Part shown: piece by piece, positions 1-5,044 of the stretch
Layout of the letters: each line of letters opens with the position of its first letter
How positions within the stretch are numbered: position 1 is the first letter of the stretch
Translations under genes and position numbers: made by a program
Notes under the pieces: generated by a model
What the model was told of the DNA's origin: nothing
What the model saw: only the letters and a program-made list of their open reading frames with translations
Databases searched by the model: none
Assembly (NCBI GenBank): GCA_007130415.1
Contig: SLSN01000001.1
Location: 1-5,044, forward strand
Reading direction: 5' to 3'
Length of the DNA: 5,044 bases
Origin: Patescibacteria group bacterium
GTDB lineage: Bacteria > Patescibacteriota > Dojkabacteria > SC72 > T1SED10-24

Positions 1-684
1 CCAAACTCCATAGTACCTGACAAACCTATAACATTTGGCAACTATAGATTGAGAAATTGGGACGGAAAGCATTTTGGAGATATAACAGTAAGACAAGCCT
101 TGATACAATCCAGAAATATTCCAGCTGTATACGTTTTGAGGTCAATTGGAGTTGACTCATTTATAAATACTGCACAAAAAATGGGTATAACAACAATAAA
201 CCCACAAGATTACCATGGACTAAGCATTACTCTGGGGACAGCAGAAATGACCTTGCTTGAACACACAGCTGCTTATTCCATTTTTGCAAATAACGGGACA
301 AAGAAACCCATAACTTCAATCTTGGAAATAAAAAACTCTAAAGGAGATGTCATTTATGAGGCAGGAGAATCAGAGGGCACACAAGTTTTCGACAAGAAAC
401 ACATAGACTACATAAATTATATTTTATGTGATTTAGATAAATTTGGAGACCAACCTCAAAACCATCTTTATCTAATTGATGGAGAGAGGGTTCTATGTGG
501 AAAAACAGGAACAACAGATGGACCTAGAGACTTGGTTTCGGTAATGTACCATAGAAATCTAGTAGTAGGTATATGGGCAGGGAATAACAATAATATTGCA
601 ACACCGGGAGCATGGAGCACAACCGTCCCTTTACCTATATCTCATTCATTTTTTGAAAGGGTAGCAGATAAATACAAACCCTAA
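1..684 (+). CDS. Penicillin-binding protein, transpeptidase domain (class A / PBP1A-like), 3' part
   Basis: The gene enters from the left edge in frame 1 and gives 227 visible residues before a TAA stop. The frame is open through position 1, so the TTG at 49 is not the real start. Two of the three motifs of the penicillin-binding transpeptidase fold are visible. The SxN motif (SRN, bases 109-117) lies in a typical context followed by IPAVYVL, and the KTGT motif (bases 502-513) is followed by TDGPRD. A stretch resembling AYSIFANNGTKKPI is also typical of PBP1A-type enzymes. The catalytic SxxK serine and any glycosyltransferase domain would lie upstream, outside the window. The family crosslinks peptidoglycan stem peptides on the outer face of the membrane. 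The protein ends about 33 residues after WAGNNNN, so it has little C-terminal extension. Family assignment is firm. Class A rather than class B is inferred from the sequence around SxN. Confidence 0.93.
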   Translation, partial: PNSIVPDKPITFGNYRLRNWDGKHFGDITVRQALIQSRNIPAVYVLRSIGVDSFINTAQKMGITTINPQDYHGLSITLGTAEMTLLEHTAAYSIFANNGTKKPITSILEIKNSKGDVIYEAGESEGTQVFDKKHIDYINYILCDLDKFGDQPQNHLYLIDGERVLCGKTGTTDGPRDLVSVMYHRNLVVGIWAGNNNNIATPGAWSTTVPLPISHSFFERVADKYKP

Positions 685-686
685 GT

Positions 687-715
687 TTGATAAAACTTTT
701 TGTATTAGCTATTAT
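687..715 (+). promoter_or_regulatory. Possible sigma70-type promoter downstream of the PBP gene
   Basis: TTGATA at 687-692 and TATTAT at 710-715 are separated by 17 bases, close to the vegetative consensus, and transcription would start near 722. It sits just after the PBP stop and just before the short membrane-protein frame. The surrounding DNA is extremely AT-rich, so chance matches are likely. Confidence 0.35.
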
Positions 716-730
716 AAAATATATAAATAT

Positions 731-892
731 ATTAAAAATTTTCAAATAAAAAACAAAGAACAAAAAAGAAAACTTTATGTAAAAATAGTCCTAGCTGTAG
801 CAATAATAATACTTGTAACCGACCTAATACTATTTTGGACTAGCCTACAAAATGAAGGAGTAGGTTGTGGTTTTTCTAGATACTGGAATTAA
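731..892 (+). CDS. Possible small single-pass membrane protein with no canonical start codon
   Basis: A frame open from 665 to the TAA at 890-892 contains no ATG, GTG or TTG. From the ATT at 731 it would encode 53 residues. These comprise a basic N-terminus (KNKEQKRK), a hydrophobic helix (IVLAVAIIILVTDLILFW) and a short tail with one Cys (QNEGVGCGFSRYWN). By the positive-inside rule the tail would face outward. The helix and its charge pattern look protein-coding, and the codons before 731 look less so. Three explanations are open. It could be an ATT (infC-like) start, possibly served by the promoter-like sequence at 687-715. It could be a C-terminal extension of the PBP reached by a +1 shift at CCC TAA (679-684), by slippage, mutation or sequence error. 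It could be chance. It ends tail to tail with the minus-strand gene, sharing a TTAA. I do not recognise a family. Confidence 0.4.
   Translation: MKNFQIKNKEQKRKLYVKIVLAVAIIILVTDLILFWTSLQNEGVGCGFSRYWN
841..875 (+). terminator. Weak candidate intrinsic terminator
   Basis: Bases 841-848 can pair with 860-867 to form an 8-bp stem including two G-T pairs. Its core is CCTAC/GTAGG and its loop is 11 bases. A run of five T follows four bases after the stem (871-875). It would end transcripts coming from the PBP side. It lies inside the last codons of the possible small membrane frame, and the stem is weak. Confidence 0.3.
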
Positions 893-1269
893 CTTGCGAC
901 ACCATCTGAAACAGCATCTATACTCGCCATATCTTCTAAAAGCTCAATCGTTTCATTAATAAATTTTTCACCTCTAACCAAATCTACAGGATCTTTATTA
1001 GATTCCTCCAAAAAGGTCTTTATTCTTTCCTTTTCGTAATCTTTAAGCATATCTCCCATTTCACTTCGTATACTCTGTGCACACAAAGAAACTATAGCTG
1101 TCCAACCCGTTATAAAATACTCTCTCTGCGCAATATTCTCCTCCAAAAGACTTTCTTTTCTCTCCAAACAATCCTCCAAAGCTTCTATACAACCCTTTGG
1201 GGTAGAAAAATCCATAGAATCTTTATCTTCCTTTCTTTCCTTTCTTTCTTTTCTTTCTTTTTTTTCCAT
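889..1269 (-). CDS. Hypothetical charged helical protein with KER-repeat N-terminus, 126 aa
   Basis: I recognise no family. The N-terminus (residues 2-17) is almost entirely Lys, Glu, Arg and Asp and is built from a repeated K-E-R unit. The rest (about 25-126) looks soluble and mostly alpha-helical, rich in Glu, Leu and Lys, with Cys at 27, 34 and 63. No signal peptide or clear membrane segment is visible; GWTAIVSLCAQSI (55-67) is too short. The gene follows hppA on the same strand after 19 bases, so it is probably the last gene of that transcript. The ATG at 1267-1269 has only A/T-rich sequence in front. An alternative start is Met19 (1213-1215). From there the purine-rich repeat, which includes AGGAAG, would act as a leader and ribosome-binding stretch instead of coding sequence, leaving 108 residues. 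Cotranscription with hppA does not by itself show a role in ion pumping. Confidence 0.65.
   Translation of the reverse strand: MEKKERKERKERKEDKDSMDFSTPKGCIEALEDCLERKESLLEENIAQREYFITGWTAIVSLCAQSIRSEMGDMLKDYEKERIKTFLEESNKDPVDLVRGEKFINETIELLEDMASIDAVSDGVAS
1226..1267. repeat. 42-nt pure pyrimidine (purine on minus strand) tract with 9-nt coding repeat
   Basis: This run has no purine on the plus strand. On the minus strand it reads as tandem near-copies of AARGAAAGA, each coding Lys-Glu-Arg, with embedded GAAA tetranucleotides. Changes by 9 bases would keep the frame of the 126-aa gene, whereas gain or loss of one GAAA would shift it. It covers codons 2-15 of that gene. Confidence 0.75.
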
Positions 1270-1273
1270 AATT

Positions 1274-1289
1274 ATTTTTTTAAAAAAAT
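1274..1289. repeat. A-T7-A7-T palindrome between hppA and the downstream gene
   Basis: A perfect 16-bp palindrome of one A, seven T, seven A and one T fills nearly all of the 19-base gap between the two minus-strand genes. It could be a bent-DNA element or a weak transcript hairpin. It has no GC stem and is not a convincing terminator. Confidence 0.45.
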
Positions 1290-3256
1290 TAAAGCATTAA
1301 AAGCGGTGCACTAACTAGAGAAACTATAGCCATAAGCTTGATTAGAATGTTCAGAGCTGGTCCAGAAGTATCTTTAAATGGATCACCCACTGTATCACCA
1401 ACTACAGCAGCTTTATGTGCATCTGAACCCTTACCTCCAAAATGACCCTCCTCTATATATTTCTTAGCATTATCCCAAGCACCACCAGTATTGGACATCA
1501 TGAGGGCTAATAGAACACCTACAACAGTAGCTCCAGCTAGAAAACCACCCAAAGCTTCAGTACCAAGAGTAAAACCAACAACCACTGGAGTTGTTACAGC
1601 AACAAGACCAGGGACAATCATTTTCTTTAAAGCAGAAGTTGTAGAAATTGCGATAACTTTTTCAGAATCCGCTTTAGCTTTTCCTTCCATCAAACCCTTA
1701 ATAGTTTTAAATTGATGTCTAACTTCTTGAACAATATCAAAAGCAGCATCTCCAACAGCTGTCATTGTAGCAGCAGCAAAATAGAAAGGTAGAACACCTC
1801 CAAGAAACAAACCTATCGTTACAGTAGGGTTGGTAATATTAATTGTATCCAATCCTACCGTCTGAGTATATGCAGAGAACAATGCCAAAGCTGTAAGAGC
1901 CGCAGAACCAATTGCAAAGCCTTTACCTATGGCAGCAGTTGTATTACCGATAGAATCTAACTTATCTGTAACTTTACGTACCTTTGGTCCAAGCCCACTC
2001 ATTTCAACAATACCTCCCGCATTGTCAGCAATAGGGCCATATGCATCAACAGACATAGTAACACCTATGGTGGAAAGCATACCCACAGCTGCAATACCAA
2101 TACCATAAAGGCCTGTGAAGTGATAAGCTACACCTGTTATTAAAGCAATTATTAAAATAGGGATTATTGTACTATACATCCCCGTAGCAAGACCCGTAAT
2201 GATATTTGTTGCAGAACCAGTCTCTGATGATTTAGCAATAACCTGAATTGGTTTACCTGAAGTATAGTATTCTGTAATTAAACCTATGGAAATACCTCCA
2301 AGTACACCAGAAAGTACTGCCCAAAAGATTTCGACAGGTAATTCTAAAAAACCAAGCAAGAAATATGCAGAAGCAAGAAGTAAAATCGCACTAATATACG
2401 TAGAATATCTTAAAGCTACCTGAGGGTTTAATTTTTCAAGTATCTTAATAGATAAAATTCCTAAAACTGAGGCTAAAAGACCAAAACTAATTAAGAGCAA
2501 AGGATAAGACATGTAAGAGAGCTGAGATGACGCCATAGTAGCACCAATGGCAACAGTGGCAATAACGGAGCCAACATATGATTCAAACAAATCTGCCCCC
2601 ATTCCTGCAGTATCACCGACATTATCTCCTACATTGTCAGCTATAACAGCAGGGTTTCTAGGATCATCCTCTGGAATACCAGCCTCTACTTTACCAACAA
2701 GATCAGCACCTACATCAGCAGATTTTGTATAAATACCTCCACCAACACGAGCAAAAAGTGCAACAGAGGAAGCTCCCATTGCAAATCCTGTCAAAATAGC
2801 TACGTCTACTTCCTTGAAAAAATAAAAGAATGTTCCTAAACCAACAAGACCAAGAGAAGCTACAGACAAACCCATTACTGCTCCTCCCCAAAAAGATATA
2901 CTCAAGGCTTTTGCTGAGCCTGATTTTTTTGCAGCTTGAGCCGTACGCACGTTAGCACGAGTAGCAGCATTCATTCCAAAAAAACCAGCCAACATAGAAC
3001 ATATTGCACCTGCTAAAAAGGCTATTGCTGTATACAAACCTAATTGCCAATACAAAAGTCCAAAAACTATTACAACAAATATTGAAAGGATGGAATATTC
3101 CTTTTTAAGAAAAACCATAGAACCTCTATGAATAGTTTCTGATATTTCGGTCATCAACTTGTTACCCGTAGGTTGTTTTTTAATAAACGAATACAAAAAC
3201 CATGCTACAACAAGACCAAAAAGTCCAAGATAAGGAGAATATATAGTTAAGTCCAT
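1289..3256 (-). CDS. hppA: Membrane-bound ion-translocating pyrophosphatase, potassium-dependent type
   Basis: This integral membrane enzyme hydrolyses pyrophosphate and uses the energy to pump H+ and/or Na+ across the cytoplasmic membrane. At 655 residues it is full length for the bacterial family and shows many hydrophobic segments, matching the family's roughly 16 helices. The substrate and magnesium site is intact: [11 protein letters not shown] (181-191), [12 protein letters not shown] (207-218), [12 protein letters not shown] (404-415) and [16 protein letters not shown] (621-636). The sequence at 437-446 reads [10 protein letters not shown]. In this family Ala at the first variable site (here Ala441) with Gly or Ala three residues on (Gly444) marks potassium-dependent enzymes, whereas Lys marks potassium-independent ones. 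The gate region DLFES has Glu225. Whether H+ or Na+ is pumped cannot be read safely from the sequence. The start ATG (3254-3256) leads directly into the first helix. There is no Shine-Dalgarno sequence, and an extended -10 lies about 45 bases upstream. Confidence 0.97.
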   Translation of the reverse strand: MDLTIYSPYLGLFGLVVAWFLYSFIKKQPTGNKLMTEISETIHRGSMVFLKKEYSILSIFVVIVFGLLYWQLGLYTAIAFLAGAICSMLAGFFGMNAATRANVRTAQAAKKSGSAKALSISFWGGAVMGLSVASLGLVGLGTFFYFFKEVDVAILTGFAMGASSVALFARVGGGIYTKSADVGADLVGKVEAGIPEDDPRNPAVIADNVGDNVGDTAGMGADLFESYVGSVIATVAIGATMASSQLSYMSYPLLLISFGLLASVLGILSIKILEKLNPQVALRYSTYISAILLLASAYFLLGFLELPVEIFWAVLSGVLGGISIGLITEYYTSGKPIQVIAKSSETGSATNIITGLATGMYSTIIPILIIALITGVAYHFTGLYGIGIAAVGMLSTIGVTMSVDAYGPIADNAGGIVEMSGLGPKVRKVTDKLDSIGNTTAAIGKGFAIGSAALTALALFSAYTQTVGLDTINITNPTVTIGLFLGGVLPFYFAAATMTAVGDAAFDIVQEVRHQFKTIKGLMEGKAKADSEKVIAISTTSALKKMIVPGLVAVTTPVVVGFTLGTEALGGFLAGATVVGVLLALMMSNTGGAWDNAKKYIEEGHFGGKGSDAHKAAVVGDTVGDPFKDTSGPALNILIKLMAIVSLVSAPLLML

Positions 3257-3301
3257 AGATTTAGAACAATAAAATTATTTAGGTTATCCATTTAATCGAG
3301 G

Positions 3302-3310
3302 ATTATAGCA
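3302..3310 (-). promoter_or_regulatory. Extended -10 promoter for hppA
   Basis: The minus strand reads TGCTATAAT, a perfect TATAAT hexamer with the TGn extension. Transcription would start near 3295 and give a leader of about 39 bases before the hppA ATG. The -35 position (about 3325-3330, ATGTTT on the minus strand) is poor, as expected for an extended -10 promoter. Confidence 0.7.
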
Positions 3311-3343
3311 AATTTAATAGATAAAAACATGATAATAAATATC

Positions 3344-3352
3344 TGCTATAAT
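3344..3352 (+). promoter_or_regulatory. Extended -10 promoter for the PRTase-like gene
   Basis: The plus strand reads TGCTATAAT, identical to the hppA element on the other strand. The start would be near 3359, about 23 bases before the TTG start codon. The -35 position (about 3324-3329, AAAACA) is weak and lies over the -35 position of the hppA promoter. The two polymerases would probably compete. Confidence 0.7.
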
Positions 3353-3381
3353 CTCCCCAATTATTTCAAAACCAAAAACTT

Positions 3382-4116
3382 TTGAAAAATAACATAGAAT
3401 CATATGTAAGAGCATTTTCTAACCTTCAAGATATTAAACTTGATCCAGAGATTGAACAAAAACTAGATGTAGAAGAGATAATTAATAATATTAGTTGTTG
3501 GGATAGTAAAACCGCAAAACAGCTTGTTAAATCATTCGCTCACTTAACAGTAAAACTAAAAGATGATATTCCCTACTATGACACCATCATCAGTGACGAC
3601 GCAAGCGGAAGATTAATTTCTTTGTTTTTCAAAGACGTTATAAATAAAAACAAGAGAAAATATAACAAAGAAGATACCGTTTCTACATACTTTTTAACAC
3701 CAAAGAGAGGGAGAAATAAAAAAGTTAACAAAGCTATACAAGAATTCATTATTGAAAAAAGTACAGAAATGGAAAAAGTTCTAGTCGTTACTGAACATAT
3801 AGATTCTGGTGGTAGCTTAAGACCCATAATTAAAAGTTTAGAAGAACAGGAAGATATAGAATTCGATATAGCTTCAATATCAATAAACAAATATTTCAAA
3901 CTTCCAGAAGAACTGGAAGAAAAGGTTAAATATGTATCAAAAAGCTCCGATGGGTTAATTTTTCACAATTCTGCATTTACAGGTATTAAGAGAAATGATG
4001 AAGAAAAAGAAAGTATACATCCATCAAAAAGAGGAGGGGATGATACACAAAAATTCTTAACACAAGCGAGAGAAGAAATAAGCTTTTTAGCTAACGAAAT
4101 TTCAAATTTAATATAA
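3382..4116 (+). CDS. Phosphoribosyltransferase-fold (type I PRTase-like) protein with altered PRPP loop
   Basis: This is a soluble 244-residue protein. Its central stretch VLVVTEHIDSGGS (133-145) aligns with the PRPP-binding loop of type I phosphoribosyltransferases, usually of the form VLVVDDVITTGGT: a beta strand, an acidic pair, then a small turn. Here the acidic pair is Thr137-Glu138 and the turn is DSGGS. A segment ISDDASGRLISLFFKDVI (70-87) resembles the N-terminal Gly/Arg turn and helix of this superfamily. The C-terminus (HPSKRGG, then a charged helix at about 222-241) looks like a family-specific tail. I associate similar uncharacterised proteins with CPR genomes, from memory only. 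Substrate and activity are unknown; loss of the first acidic residue may mean a binding rather than catalytic role. TTG is the only usable start between an in-frame stop (3349-3351) and the conserved region, and it agrees with the promoter position. The gene is divergent from hppA. Confidence 0.7.
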   Translation: MKNNIESYVRAFSNLQDIKLDPEIEQKLDVEEIINNISCWDSKTAKQLVKSFAHLTVKLKDDIPYYDTIISDDASGRLISLFFKDVINKNKRKYNKEDTVSTYFLTPKRGRNKKVNKAIQEFIIEKSTEMEKVLVVTEHIDSGGSLRPIIKSLEEQEDIEFDIASISINKYFKLPEELEEKVKYVSKSSDGLIFHNSAFTGIKRNDEEKESIHPSKRGGDDTQKFLTQAREEISFLANEISNLI

Positions 4117-4125
4117 GCTTTTTAG
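4078..4125 (+). repeat. 13-bp direct repeat spanning the PRTase-like stop codon
   Basis: ATAAGCTTTTTAG occurs at 4078-4090 and again at 4113-4125, 35 bases apart start to start. The second copy contains the TAA stop (4114-4116). The sequence between and after the copies is not repeated. Each copy contains a T5 run, but I see no GC-rich stem in front of the second, so a terminator is not supported. Confidence 0.5.
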
Positions 4126-4164
4126 ACACTCCAAAATCCCTTCGCACCATAGTGCATATACTTC

Positions 4165-4194
4165 TTGAAAACGCAGAGCTATTTATGCTACTCT
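4165..4194 (+). promoter_or_regulatory. Possible promoter directly in front of the exported-protein gene
   Basis: TTGAAA at 4165-4170 and TACTCT at 4189-4194 are 18 bases apart, and the -10 carries a TGC extension (4186-4188). A start about seven bases later falls at 4201-4203, on or next to the ATG at 4203. The transcript would then be leaderless or nearly so. The -10 hexamer matches consensus only partly. Confidence 0.4.
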
Positions 4195-4202
4195 GTTAAC
4201 AT

Positions 4203-5044
4203 ATGAAGTGTTCAAAAAAACTAGACAGTAGAGTTAGGGGAGTACTTTTTCTTTTAAGTTTGACTTTTTACGTTATTTTAATCATTTTTGTATTCAATTT
4301 TGGTCAAGAAAAACCTGAAAAATCACATGCTGATGTTTTTCCAAAAAATAGCACTATAAGTTTTTGTGCCAGTGAAAATATTTTAGAATGGGAAGAATTT
4401 TCTTCAGTAGAAGGAGAATCCTCGGAAGAATATGGAGAAGTAAAGGCTACTAGTAGCAAAATTGGTAGATGTGAGCCTATTGTATATGAAATTCCAATGC
4501 AATTCTTTTGTGGCGGTGGTGGGGCGAAGGGCCTTGATGCATGGGAGATACACGCACCTGCCATTATGTTTCTCGGTGCAGAAGCACCTTTTGATAGTTT
4601 AGTCCAAGTAAATAATCCCGATGGACTAGTTGCTTTCAGAAATGCTGCAGAGCTGATCATGGACGAAGAAGATTATTACACAAATATGCCCCCAGCACGC
4701 CACTTACTCGACTCTTCACCCTTACAAGACGAACTTAAGGACTATCCTTTTGAAATGCATTTTTCTGCCGGTGGAGAGTGGTGGCAAGAGATACCTTTCG
4801 ATGCACGTCCCGACTTACCAAGACATCAATCTATTTGTGGCGATGTTGTTAATCCTGGCTACTTTAATGTTGGTGGCACAAACACCTTAGAAGAAGAAAT
4901 GACACACAGTGTTTCTCCTCCTGGACTTATGAAATTACCTGATAGAAATTTCCCTGGGCTGATGTGTAACTCACCCGATACACGTTATATAGATCTCTCT
5001 GCAAATGAAACCGTTCTTTTATGTCCAAAAAGTGTCTATTGCCC
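4203..5044 (+). CDS. Unrecognised membrane-anchored exported protein, cysteine-containing, 5' part
   Basis: An ATG at 4203 opens a frame with no stop to the right edge, giving 280 codons, so the gene is truncated by the window. The N-terminus has a basic stretch (KKLDSRVR, 5-12) and then one hydrophobic helix (about 13-33), which predicts a short inside tail and a large outside domain. A cleaved signal peptide is less likely, as no good cleavage site follows the helix closely. The outside part is acidic at first (58-79, Glu/Ser-rich) and then looks like a folded domain. It contains FCGGGGAKG (102-110), GEWWQEIPFD (191-200) and Cys at 55, 90, 103, 212, 255, 274 and 280, which suggests disulfides or metal sites. 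Codon use becomes more GC-rich around 4505-4560. I know no matching family. The reading is supported by its length, the helix at the right end and ordinary amino-acid composition. No Shine-Dalgarno sequence is present. Confidence 0.8.
   Translation, partial: MKCSKKLDSRVRGVLFLLSLTFYVILIIFVFNFGQEKPEKSHADVFPKNSTISFCASENILEWEEFSSVEGESSEEYGEVKATSSKIGRCEPIVYEIPMQFFCGGGGAKGLDAWEIHAPAIMFLGAEAPFDSLVQVNNPDGLVAFRNAAELIMDEEDYYTNMPPARHLLDSSPLQDELKDYPFEMHFSAGGEWWQEIPFDARPDLPRHQSICGDVVNPGYFNVGGTNTLEEEMTHSVSPPGLMKLPDRNFPGLMCNSPDTRYIDLSANETVLLCPKSVYC

Larger units (their letters stand above)
3301..3353. repeat. 10-bp perfect inverted repeat carrying both divergent -10 elements
   Basis: GATTATAGCA at 3301-3310 is the exact reverse complement of TGCTATAATC at 3344-3353, with 33 bases between the arms. 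Each arm contains the extended -10 of the gene on its side. The match extends past the promoter hexamers by the TGC and a trailing C on both arms. Confidence 0.8.

Noticed and set aside
49..684. TTG at 49 as the start of the PBP gene
   Set aside because: The frame is open to the left edge with matching PBP-like residues, and the transpeptidase fold needs its SxxK region upstream. The gene is cut by the window.
1491..1715. Plus-strand frame opposite hppA
   Set aside because: It is a shadow of the certain hppA coding sequence. Its Thr/Pro/Ala-rich content is typical of an antisense reading.
2547..2732. Second plus-strand frame opposite hppA
   Set aside because: It is the antisense of the conserved catalytic region of hppA; the low-complexity Ser/Thr/Pro composition is an artefact.
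3576..3899. Minus-strand 107-codon frame opposite the PRTase-like gene
   Set aside because: It is the antisense of a gene with recognisable motifs and has no start signals or known domain.
4144..4155. Short hairpin GCAC-CATA-GTGC after the PRTase-like gene as a terminator
   Set aside because: The stem is only four base pairs and is not followed by a T run.
4172..4195. CAGAG/CTCTG inverted repeat as an operator or terminator before the exported-protein gene
   Set aside because: It has only five base pairs with a 12-base loop and no T run. It overlaps the possible promoter but is too short to call.
4304..4660. 118-codon open frame on the minus strand
   Set aside because: It lies wholly inside the exported-protein frame on the plus strand, which has a membrane anchor and better composition. 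The minus frame has no recognisable domain.
1..5044. Use of TGA as a sense codon (as in some CPR lineages)
   Set aside because: All stops are TAA, which would be compatible. However, no coding frame contains an in-frame TGA at a conserved glycine, and glycines are encoded by GGN throughout, so there is no evidence for recoding.

Overview
This is a 5-kb window of AT-rich bacterial DNA. The gene set is a class A-type penicillin-binding protein, a membrane pyrophosphatase, a divergent phosphoribosyltransferase-fold protein and unrecognised membrane or surface proteins. All five complete reading frames proposed here end in TAA, and none has a clear Shine-Dalgarno sequence in front of its start. 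The short genes, low GC and a PRTase-like protein of a kind I associate with Patescibacteria/CPR (Parcubacteria-like) genomes suggest such an organism. That assignment is inference, and no rRNA or marker gene is present to settle it.

Layout. Positions 1-684 (+) hold the 3' end of a peptidoglycan transpeptidase gene. Positions 685-892 hold a promoter-like sequence and a short reading frame with a convincing membrane helix but no ATG, GTG or TTG start. This frame meets the next gene tail to tail, with the two stop codons overlapping. Positions 889-1269 (-) encode a small charged helical protein whose N-terminus is a Lys-Glu-Arg repeat. It follows hppA (1289-3256, -) after only 19 bases, so the two are probably one transcript. 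Positions 3257-3381 are a divergent control region with two identical extended -10 elements forming a 10-bp inverted repeat. Positions 3382-4116 (+) encode a PRTase-fold protein starting with TTG. Positions 4117-4202 are a short intergenic stretch with a possible promoter. From 4203 (+) a large reading frame runs off the right edge; it encodes an N-terminally membrane-anchored, cysteine-containing exported protein that I do not recognise.

How the parts fit. HppA makes or uses an ion gradient at the expense of PPi. Its Ala441/Gly444 pair marks it as the potassium-dependent type. The PRTase-like gene, divergently transcribed from a shared control region, belongs to a fold whose classical members produce or consume PPi/PRPP. 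A functional link is possible but unproven, because its binding loop is altered. The flanking genes act at the cell envelope: the PBP crosslinks peptidoglycan, and the right-hand protein is predicted to be exposed outside the membrane. The most unusual items are the right-hand exported protein, the start-less small membrane frame, the symmetric divergent promoters and the altered PRPP loop. I see no CRISPR array, tRNA, rRNA, insertion sequence or clear defence system.
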